Below the pieces are notes generated by a model that saw nothing but the letters and a program-made list of their open reading frames with translations, was not told where the DNA came from and did not search any database. Of a stretch of 64,000 nt of DNA, positions 26,501-38,500 are shown piece by piece. The first letter of the stretch is position 1. Every line of letters begins with the position of its first letter. This DNA is from Plazaster borealis (lineage: Eukaryota > Echinodermata > Asteroidea > Forcipulatida > Labidiasteridae), in the NCBI GenBank assembly GCA_021014325.1, contig CM037464.1:3875127-3939126 (forward strand). Direction: 5' to 3'. The position numbers were made by a program, and so were the translations under genes.

Positions 26501-29500
26501 ACTTTAACAAAAGGGATCCCATCAGTTAGACAGATCGAGGGCGTCCCCAACACCGAGGACTTTAACAAAAGGGATCCCATCAGTTAGACAGACCGAGGGC
26601 GTCCCCAACACCGAGGACTTTAACAAAAGGGATCCCATCAGTTAGACAGACCGAGGGAATCCCAAACACCAAGGACTTTAACAAAAGGGATCCCATCAGT
26701 TAGACAGACCGAGGGCGCCCCAAACACCAAGGAATTTAACAAAAGGGATCCCGTCAGTTAGACAGACCGAGGGAATCCTCAACTTGTTTTTATGCACAAA
26801 TACCAAAAGGGTCCTGAAATGATATTTTCTTGTCTTTGACAGTACATGTACACTTTAGACGGAAGCATTTTTCTGGAAGGTTTGCACTGCTATGAACTTG
26901 ATAATCAGTGAGCCTTCTCAATGAAATTAATTAAGTTGGTTCTTCATGGCTGATATTACTTGCCATTCCTGTATTTTCTCTTAAAACTTGAAGCAATTTG
27001 TGTAAACATTTTGTGACTGCTCTACACCTATCTGTACAAAGATGAATGCACTAAACAGCACCAGTACACACAGGAATACTAACTCCACCCACATAGTCCC
27101 AACAACCTGCCAACTATCAATCAATTAGGAATATGATGACAGGTGTTACAGGGCCTCATGAGGCAATTACTGAACCCAGCAAAGTAGGGGCATTTACCAG
27201 GCTAGGACATCAATATCATCAGGGGCATTACATTCCATGGCAATGACTACTCTATTTAGCATGTCAATAAAAAAAAATGAGTAAAGAAATAAAACAATCC
27301 AAGACAATTTACGAGCAGACGCATTTTAAACACATTGACACATTTTACAACAAGTGCTGTAAGTTTCTCTACATGTGCATACGTACATGTACCTCAAATC
27401 AGGAATACATTATAAGAGTGTTGTTTTTGTGTCAAAAAGGGTTGGGTAATTTTTTTTTAACAATACAGCTATACAAATGTAACCAATACATTCAAAACAA
27501 GTAAACAAACTACACATTATTGTAAGTTGTTAAACTCAGATTTGTTTTGCCGCGAAACTTCAAACAACTGAAATACTATCAAACCAAAATATTTCTGGTG
27601 TGGTTGTCAAGTGTCTGAAATGTAAGCGCTGGGCCAAACAAGTCCTGCCTGTCTAGTGTTTCTTCAAAACACCCTATTCTGGTCACCACTGTATTCTTAA
27701 GTTTTTTCCATTTGCCAAAACTCATCCTTCAGCAAATAGTAAATAAAGTACATGTACATTGATCTTGTCCGGTCAAATTACTGAGCTATTGACCAAATTG
27801 GTTTACTGGAAATTTTCTTGACATTGAAGCCCTGGGCCAATTTCATAGAGAGAGAGCTGCTTAAAGCACAAAAAGAAGCTTCGCAAAAATAAATTTTGCT
27901 TTACGGTGAATAAGTTACATGTACCAGCACAAATGTCATTTCACATGTACCATCTGTGACTGGTACCCTGCTTATTTTTGCTAAGCAGAAAATAAATTAA
28001 GCAGCATTTATACTGCTTTAAAGCAGCTCAATGAAACTTGGCCCAAGAGGAACCAACGGCGTAGTGTTAGCCATAGGGGTGTCTGGGTGTCTTGAGGACA
28101 CCCTGTTTTATCCCTCATGCAAAAAATGAATTGTATGTGAACAATTTGGACACCCAGTTTTTAAATTTCTAGCAAATTTAGACACCCTTTTACCAAATCC
28201 TGGCTAAAACCTGTACAACAGTACACATAACTCATTACTTGGATGGAATCTAGTAGTAGACTGGGCAAGTCTTGCGCGTATTCAAACATTTGAACCCGAT
28301 AAAGTGTGCCAGTTTGTCCTGAAAATGTTTGAATATGCGCGAGACTTGCATGGTCTATTTTACATTCTGCATTTTATGTCAATTAAAACTAAACACAGAA
28401 AATTCCAAAAAGCTCCTGTATGCATGGTGTAGCTAAAGTGAAACAACAAAACATACATTGCTGATGAACTGTGGCAAAACTCTGATAACAAGTTTCACCA
28501 ATTACCTGCATTTCAGGTTCTTGTTTGTTATCTCAATGATTATTTTCAAGGGTCTAAATTCCAATAAACCTGCTACTAGTACTAGTGAACTCACATGCAT
28601 TCAAAGAATTAAAGGTGTTACACAGGATTGGTAGAGTTGACAAAATAGTCGCAGACAGCGTTCATGTTTTGTGTGATCCACCATAGGCCATACATGAAAT
28701 AGCAAACCTGTGACGTTGTGCAAGTCACAAGAAAATAGTGAAAAACCATGCACAATTTTTAGCATGTAAACGCATTGTCCTTAATTTTGGTTGTAAACAA
28801 CCGAAATCAGCTGATTGCATTTTTCATAGGTTTTCAGATACAGTTGTCTCGAATATGACTTCATTTCAGAGGGAAATATTTCACAGAAAAAAATGGTTCT
28901 AGTGTGAACTTAATAATCAGTAGGCTTTCATTTTGTTAAATTATGGGGAAGGGTTTGGTAAAATACCTACATGTACCCAGTACTTTGTCTTTAACAACCT
29001 GGGTTGAAGTCCAACGGACAGGGGCCCAATTTCACAGAGCTGCTTTAATAGGCAGAAAATATTGATTAGCAATTTTTCTGCTAAGCAGAAATGAGCAGGA
29101 TACCAGTCACTAAATTGTACATATGACATGGCAGTTTGGCTGGTAACCTTATTCTGGTAAGCATAATTTTGTTGTGCTTAGCTACTGTTTGAGTTTAAGC
29201 ACCTCTATGAAATTTGGCCCTGCTCCTTGAACAAACGAGCCCTCTTGGGATCATGGAGTATTCAACTACAACTGCAATCCATCTATATACGAATTATCTA
29301 GATCTACCCATTGAATACCACTTGAATAGTTCCAGAACATGTACTATACATTGTGTGCATGACTCACACTTAGGGTTTACCAAATGGATGAGATCGTATT
29401 AGAATCTGGGTGCATTATCCATAACTCAATAGAGGATACCACAGAACCTTTTGATGGAATCTCCACACATAGCGTACCAGTGAAGCCACCATCCACGTTT

Positions 29501-32500
29501 GTGTGTACAATATTGACTCACTATTTTGAAGAAGAAAGGACTGGGCTTAAAGGGCACTGAACACATTTGGTAATTGTCAAAGACCAGTGTTCTCACTTGG
29601 TGTAGCCCAACATATGCATAAAATAACAAGCCTGTGAAAATTTGGGCTCAATTGGTCATCAAAGTTGCAAGAAAATGATGAAAAAAAATATTAATTGAGA
29701 AAACCTTAAAAAACAATTTCAGATGATTTCGGTTGTTAAAACCAAAATAAGGAAAATGTTTTGTTTTTAAGGACCTTGTGTTTTTTGTCGATTTGTAACT
29801 GCTACATAAAGCAAGAAAAGAATGGCAAATAAATACTGTTAACATTATGTATTCAATTCCACCTGTTGTGTCCACTAAAAAGTAAAAACATAAAGATCTA
29901 GTTTCATATTAGAAAAAGGAAATCTTTTGCCCAATTAACAACACCTACATTTGTATTTATACACTAAACGAACATTTGTTTACACTAAAGAAATGTTTGT
30001 TTACAAAGTTGTTTTTACTTGAAACTGAAAGCGCCATTAATTTCCATGTGTACTGTCAATTTTTACAGGGTGTAAGAATGTGTAATCATTTCATATTGTA
30101 AAACTATCCATGATTGAACAATGAGAGTAAAAAGCGTAAAACACAAACAAAAAGGAAATCATTTGCCCAATTAACAACACCTACATTTGTATTTATACAC
30201 TAAACGAACATTTGTTAACACTAAATAAACGTTTGTTTACAAGGTTTTTTTACTTGAAACTGAAAGCACCATTAATTTCCATGTGTACTGTCAATTTCTA
30301 CAGGATGTTTGTGTAAGAATGTGTAATCATTTCATATTGTAAAACTCTCCATTGATTGAACATAGAGAGTAAGAGTAAAACACAACCAAAAAGGAAATAT
30401 TTTGCCCAAAATCACACTCACTACACAGAAGGGTTGTTTATGGTCTCTTGAAAATGAAAGCACCATAAATTTCCACGTGTAAATGTTGCTGTCAATTTCT
30501 ACGGGATGTTTGTGTAAGAAAAAGTAATCACTTGACAACAAAGAGACTAAAGTGTAAAACAACAAAAGGATCAGAAGTTTCGTAGAGATTACAAATGCTA
30601 TAAAGCGGAGGTGATGTGACTTTAAAAACGGACAAGGTACGATCACATGTAGGCCTAATAAACGAACCTGAACATAAGGGCAATGTACATACACATGTAT
30701 CGGGCATTCATGATTATAAATTGCACAAATCAAGAAACTGTGATTCAGTAACTAGACAACAATACTTATTCTAGTCATTGTGAAATCAACGGCTAGCTTG
30801 GTAGGATTCGAACCTGTAACCTTGTAATAGCAAGTCCTGCATTCTAACCACCTGACCAATGTTGGGCATCTGTGAGGTAAACACCCACACATCTATATAA
30901 TTTTTAAACAAAAAAGTGTCACGAATTGGACCACAGCAGGTGGACCTTTTCTTGGATGGGCAGACAAAACATCTTTCTATACAGGATTAAGGACAAAAAA
31001 CATCAACCAAAATTAAGGACAACGTGTTTACATGCTGAAAATTGTGCATGGTTTTTCAATATTTTCTCATGACTCATAAAATTAATTAAGCCAAAATTTC
31101 CAGTTTTGTTATTTCATTTGTATGTGGTTGATCATACAAAACGTGAACACTGACTGCGACTATTTTGTCAGCTCTACCAATCCTGTATAATACCTTTAAA
31201 AGAACACAGTATCGAGCCTGATGAATACTGAATGCACTCTTCACGCACATGTCACATATCATTCAACCGCTATTTCGTATTTTAAAATTCATATATGTGG
31301 AGGATACAGCTAGAAAAATATGAATAACCCTGAATCATTTATTTATTTTTGTTCATCTCTTTATGAACTACATAATTGTACATGTCACCCAAGTACTGTA
31401 GTAAGGTCCCTGGAATCTGAAAAATTGATAAAATAAAAAAAATCAATACAATCACAAACCACAAACAGCAGCGTCCATTATAGCTAGAAGGTATAATGTT
31501 TAAGTGCTTCAGTTACATGTAAGTACCGTGGGATTCGCCGTGGCAGTGAAATTGACAGATTATACAAGCCGGAATCCATCAGATTTTTGCATGAAAAATC
31601 GACAGAGTGTGGATGCATACTAAATCAGTGAAGCAAGCTAAAAATCCTCACCTCAACAGAACACCAGAAAGAAAACAACCCAACATCCTTTAAATTGCGA
31701 CGGAAATTAAACACGGACTGAGTTTCATCTCCTAACCTGGCACAGTACACGAACGGATCAAAAAGCACATATCGAGTACAGTGTAAAGCGGTGTTTCTGC
31801 ACAACATTTGCATAGCCCCCACTTGGGGGTAATATTGACAAAATGTTGGCTCACATGTTAGATTAACACTACGTATAGGCCCCTACTGTGCCTTAACTTT
31901 TGACCTCCACTGTGATTTGAAATGGGCATGCTTGCTGTAAATTTTGTGTTCAGTACATCTTGCACGACTCATTATTCACCCTCCTACTACTACTCTCAGT
32001 AACATAGTAACATTTTTACAGTGAGTTGACCAAGCATTTGACCATAGAACTGCAAAGGTTGTGGACAGTGGCATAATTGCAAACAGTATACAGTGTACTG
32101 TGTAATACATTCACCACATTATCATATTGCAGGCTGGCATAGTTTATCTACTATGTATCATTCAAAAGCATAGCTGATGGTATTGAATGGTCAGACAGTA
32201 GGAGGGTTGACTACATGTATGTATTGTGTACATGTATTGTGTACATGTACTATGTAGATGCATTCACCACATAATAAAATTGCAGGTTGGCATACATGTA
32301 GTTTATCCATCATTCAAAATACAGTGGATGATATTGAATGGTCAGACAGTAGGAGGGTTGACTATGTATTGTGTAGATGCATTCACCACATAATCAAATT
32401 GCAGGTTGGCATACATGTAGTTTATCCATCATTCAAAATAAAGTGGATGATATTGAATGGTCAGAAAGGCTGCATTCACCACATGATATCATATTGGCAT

Positions 32501-35500
32501 AGTTTATCTATCATTCAAAAACCACAGTGGGTGGTATCGAATGCCACAATGCAACAAAAACCTCTGTTGCATTTGCAGCACTTACCATGGTTTTCATTTC
32601 AACACATAGCATTTTGATACACTCAGCAGAGTGCTAAGAAAACAGCTGCAGTTCTTTAAGGAAGGGGTAATAGATTAATGGATCCGTCAATTCAGACGTT
32701 CAAAGCTTCAATCCCTTCATCTAACCGAGAAAGCACTCATCATTCCAACAACATACATTCACCTTTTATAATTAATTAATCTTTGGTTTCTAGACCTGCA
32801 AAGTAAACTTACCAACTATTTTAGAATTAACCAAGCTTCCATTAGAGATCACACCGCATTTCAGCCGCACCACAATAAATGTACTCCCTTTTGTCTTTTC
32901 AAATGCACACATGTACGCATCTTAATGTTTACTGTTTGTTTTTTCAATTTGTTTTTATCAAACAGGTACATGTACTTCAATCATTCTGTTGGAACGATGA
33001 TACCTCAAAACAAAACCCATCAATTTTTGAAGAAGAAAAAAGCTTCTTGCAGTTGAATTGCATGAAGTTACTGTATAGCTTGCAAGGGATGAAAACACCA
33101 CAGCTGGGCTGGGGTGAATTCAGCTATGCTGTCAGCTATCTTGGCCAAGTTCCTACATGTAGAAGGGCACCCTAGAGATCATTATGAATAGGGCTTGGAG
33201 GTCAAAGGTGACTAGTGAATGTGAACCATTCTAAAGGCAGGAGCCCGAGATGGTTCCAGCATAAATGTGAGGTCTGTAGGGAACTGGGGGAGGGAGGCTG
33301 CACTAGCCACCTAGACATAAACAAGCAAGGACGATTTATAGCTTCAACCTCAAACATTTTTGGTTTTCAAGGAGTATGATTGCATGGCCATACAAAATAT
33401 ATATATTTACTCATGGTATATAAAGCAGGCGCGGATCCAGTGGGGGGGCGTGGGGAGTGCATGGCCCCCCCTTTTTTCATATAAAAAAAAAAAAAAAAAA
33501 AGGGAGAAAAGAAAAAAAGAGGGAGAGAGAGAGAAGGGGAGGGAGAAATGGGGAAGCTCTGTGTTACGCAGGCGCAACAAACTTCATTTATCATTTTGCT
33601 GCTTGGTATGTTTTCACGCCCGTTTGGAAAATCCTGGATCCGCCCCTGTAAAGTGCATTACATCACAGGTTGATAGTGGCAACTTCCAATATTTTAGTCA
33701 GGGATGGGATTTGACGAATGTGTGAAATTCCCTGAAAACGGCTCAGAAGCCTGGTACTCCCCCCCTTTTCTAGACCCGGAACCTCCAAGATGTTATGGTT
33801 GACAGACTCTGTGCAAAACCAGACGCACACAACAACAACAGGTCTGGACACAATGTGGACTTTTTAACATTATCCCTATGGGTGACTGCTTTACTTCTTC
33901 CAATAAAATTTGAAGGCTCAAGGAGATTTTGCATATGAAAATCCGGAAATCAGAAAATAAAAATCCTGAAAAATCACATGCTTAAATAGTTTTCAAGAAC
34001 TAATGTGTAGTACATTGGTAATACAAAATTCTAAATTCCATGCATTACATGAATTTTTTAGAAATCATTTCATGACTGGGAATTGAAAAAGTATGTAATA
34101 TTTCATCTGTTGACCCGTAAAGTACAATTGTACTACACAATGTAAACTCAGCAGTTGCACTTTTGTGGTGTTCATAACATAAAGATGTAACTCTACCATG
34201 GGCTACATGTACTATGTACTACGGCCAAGCTTTAATTGATTCTCTCTCACTTCTCATAAATTCAGTAGAGACCCGATTGAAACTGACATAGTTACTACAG
34301 CTTCAATATCGTGGGGGAAGAATGAGGCTTGAAATACTGAGAAATAGATGTGTACAGTAAGGGCAATCCACCTCATAATTAATTATCAATCTTGGTATGA
34401 TTCTATCAGTCAATCAAAACATATCCGACACAACTCCCAGAAGAGCTTAATTGCCACTTAAAAACGGTATCCATACACGTAAAAATGAAAAACAATTATG
34501 GGTAAAGTGCCTTCACGCACTGACAAAATATGGATATTGATGGTAGCTATATAATGATAATGCTCCTGGGGGATAAAAGCTATCAGCCATATTTTGAGAT
34601 ACGGTGGACACATTACAAGGCCTTGGTTTTGTGTTTGGTTTGGGTCAAATTGTCTGTAATTGATAGTTCCCAATAGATGTCATCTTTACGAGCAAATTGC
34701 ATTTTGGCTTGCAGGCACTAAAATTATTAACGCAGTCACGTTGTCCACTACCCAATCGTGCAATGAGTTTTGTGAAATGCGCACGAAACGCACGACTGTG
34801 TGTTCCAAAATGCCCGTAAAGCTGGACGATTTACGTCATATTGCAACCTATCCATACAACTAGTCTTGGTTACAAGTTGTGTAGTCACAAATATATGTTG
34901 TCACGAAAAGAAGAAAAAAACCGAATCGCCACTACTCAGGAATAGTCTTAAAAAACCCCACTAAAAAACCCCCAAAACTAACCGCTATAACCCCACGATT
35001 TAATCGCCACCAGAGGGAGCTATCATTCCGGTAAACGCTAGTGATAACGGTTCATGGGGTGAGAAGCGCGTACCGAGGTGATACATTGTAGCGCCCTTAA
35101 GCGGGGAATACATATGTAGGTTTTGTCGTAACTACACACTTGGAGCGTCTTGGAACGAAGAATAGTATACAACCAAACCAAAAAGGCTATTTAAAAAGGA
35201 TGTACACCTAATGTACTTTACAACGCAGTGTACATAGAACCAGACATGTACATGGTTGTTACCAGCTAAAATACATGTACATGTACATGTACCGTGTCAC
35301 ACGTATACCATTTGTGACTGGTTCACTAACTTGTGCTTGGCCATGTTTGCAGAAATGTGTTAAGCACCATTTTCTGCTTAAGCAGAATTGGCCCAGTTTC
35401 AATAACAAAACATCATTCATTCAACCTCTGGGAATATCATCCAATTAGATGGTAATAATTTCAACAACAAAAAATACCAATATGACATTTTGGTTTTTTT

Positions 35501-38500
35501 GCACAGTTTTTTTTTGCAAGTATGTGCAGTACAAACATATAAGCTAATGATTTCCTAAATCAATACAAGAACAGTGTACCAATCATGAACATACATTATG
35601 TACATCAAAAACAGCACAACTGCTTGTATATGTTAATCTTGGAAGAAATGTTTTATTCAAGACCCATAAACCCAGACAGTATTTCCACTCTGAACATACA
35701 AACATGTACACACTATGTCCACTGTAAGGCAGACTATAAACCAATACATAAAAAAAACCTGCATGAGCTTTGGTAGCAACAACTACTTCATCAGATGCAA
35801 TGAAGGGGACAAAGACATGTGTTTACCACAATAAGACAGGCCCTACACACTTGTAAAAAAACGTAGAACACTGACATTTTCTCCACCATCTAAATACGAA
35901 ACATGGGGAACTTTAAAGTACAACTGTACAGGTCTTGGCATAGGCCTATTGGGTTTCATCAGAAGAATATGGTTCATCAATAAATACGTAACAAATAAAC
36001 AAAATACTACAACAAGGTAATGGAACAAGGTTTTAACCAGGATTTGGTAAAAGGGTGTCCAAATTTGCTGGAAATTTAAAAACTGGGTGTCCAAATTGTT
36101 TACTTACAAATGTAAATGACAGATAAAACATGGTGTCCAAATTTAAAACAGGGTGTCAAAAAGACACCCAGACACCCCTCTGAATAGGAACTATGTCCTG
36201 AAACATTTGAATTTGTTTACAAATTGCTTTTAAAAACTTTTAAAAAGTGTTAGCATTCTGTATCTTGTTCTTTTACCAACTTTGATTAACCAGGAAAAGG
36301 AGTATAATTTTGTGTACAATTTTCCGTCTGTAATTGTATCATGTGTCTACACACCCAAACACTCGTAAAACCATACCTGTTCAAGGCTATGTATACATAC
36401 ATGTACAGTGTATACATGTTTACATGTCTGTTTGTAGCTTTGTACAGACACAGAATTCTTGCTTAACCCCTGTAATTCTTGCTTAACCCCCGTGTCACGA
36501 TACAAACATTGTCTCTCAACTGTTTTGACTGTCAAAGAAAATCCACAACACTGCAATATGGGCATAACAATGCTCACCTGGGTAGACAAGGGGATTTCCC
36601 TGTATGTGTAAAATAACACTGTCTACCTCAGTAATTCAGTGAATTCGTTCAACCCCAAATTAAAATTGACCCAGTCAGTTTCCCAAAGTGGTTTAACATT
36701 GTATTACTTGAAAAAAACAAAAACAAAAAACAAAAAAACTGAGTCATGTGTACGATACCAATATCTATAGGACTGTCATCTAAGTTTTCCTGTCATCACA
36801 GCACAAAGTTTTGTTATTTAAAGGGTCTGTCTGTGTGGTAATGACTCTGAAAATTAATGGAAATAAAAACTTACTTGGTAAGAAGTACAGCAGCTGTGGA
36901 TAGTAATGCATTTTGAGAAACTTTTCACTTAGAAGTACTGCGGGGATAAATGGAGAAAAAACCCCACTTTTTATCCCCCAAAATTTGAATCTGAGAAGCG
37001 TTACTGACAGTCACATTTCTCAGATTGTGTATTCCAATTGCAGATTATTCTTCCTGCGTGGAAATAACCGTTCCAGATTTTCGGCAATATCTCAAAAATG
37101 CTACCACCTTTTGAAATGAAATTTTCACAGGTTAGTTTTATGGTATATATCTACAACTATAGGATTGAAACAAACAGTGGGTTCCAATTACCAAACATAT
37201 ACAATCCCTTCATGTCAATGATCTTTTAAAACACTCCGCTGATATACATTGTTACCGTATAGATGTATACAACACGGCAAAGAGAGACCAACTGTAAAAA
37301 TGCAGATTGTCAGCACAGATAATTGTACACTTCCAAAAGAATAGACTCTGCACATTGTTCCTAAATGAACATTGTCATCCAGTTTCAACAGAAATGTGGC
37401 CTGTGTTTGGTGAACTTGATCACAGCCTGGCTTTACTCTGTCAGGTCTGAAGGTGTAAACTCATACACGTAGCTCTGAAGAGCAGGGTGACTTTTTTTGA
37501 GTCCCACAAGGAAATGACACCTGTTTTGCACTTTTGCTCGTCACCTTATTTGATAGTCTGATGCAGACAAACTTTCACAGCTACTTATGTACACATGTAT
37601 TGTGTACACACGCTTTTTGTTTACCAACAACCAAAATAAGTCAATCTCGTCATACCAAAACAAAAGTATCCTCTGCAACATGAATCAGGGAAAGTAACAT
37701 TTTCCTCCGTGTTGCTGTTGACTCATTAAGCTAAGTCATCAATGATAACAACACTGCAATCTGGGCATACATGTAGCAATGCTCACCTGGGTAGACAAGG
37801 GGATTTCCCTGTAAATGTGTGAAATAACACCGTCGACTTCAGTAATTCAGTGAATTTGTTCAACCCCAAATTAAAATGTTTCCTCAAGCGGTTTATTACT
37901 TAATAAAAACACCTGTTTTGCACTTTTGCTTGTCACCTTAGGCCCTGTTCCCACTGGACCCCGCATTGATCTCGCAATTCGAGAAAAGGGCGATCAGACC
38001 CCGCAATTTCCCGAAAAGGGCGATCAAAGGGCGATCAAGCGTAAGTGGGAACGCAAGGGCGATCAGGATCAGACCCCGCAAATTTGATCCACCTCGGGAG
38101 TAGGATTAAAGCGGGATCTGATCGCCCTTTTGGATTAATGGGCGATCAAAAGTCTAGTGGGCGCGAATGGCGCGAAAACGGTGTTCTTTTTTCTTCTATT
38201 CCCAGCACCACGCATTTGGTGACATTATAACAATTGCAAGTAAAGCATAAAGCAGTATTGACGTCGCGTGACGATACCAACAACTACTTGAACGCTGTGT
38301 GAGTTGCAGCGGCAGCACACACGAGTCGTATCAAAGTCTGCTCTAAAAAGCATGCACCCATCTCCGGCGTGCGTTTATTATTCAGAACGATGTCTGTACA
38401 CGCATTTACCATGGCAGCCGGTACCCAGAAGTAAGCCATTTTGCAATGACATTTAGCGTGTGATTTTTCTCTGTGTGGAAGGGCAACCCGACTATATTTC

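Noticed and set aside
22700..26790. CRISPR-like array (regular units at 25.8-26.8 kb)
   Set aside because: The 58-bp units are continuous repeats without distinct spacers, and the context is a eukaryotic intron.
30332..30733. 133-codon minus-strand frame
   Set aside because: Lies on the ~237-bp tandem repeat; no protein-like conservation between units.
30795..30875. Functional tRNA gene
   Set aside because: A and B boxes are good but T and anticodon stems have several mismatches; better explained as a SINE head or pseudogene.
33360..33725. Lys/Glu-rich and Phe/Ser-rich frames
   Set aside because: Products of the A run and GA-rich tract inside the small transposon at 33426-33648.
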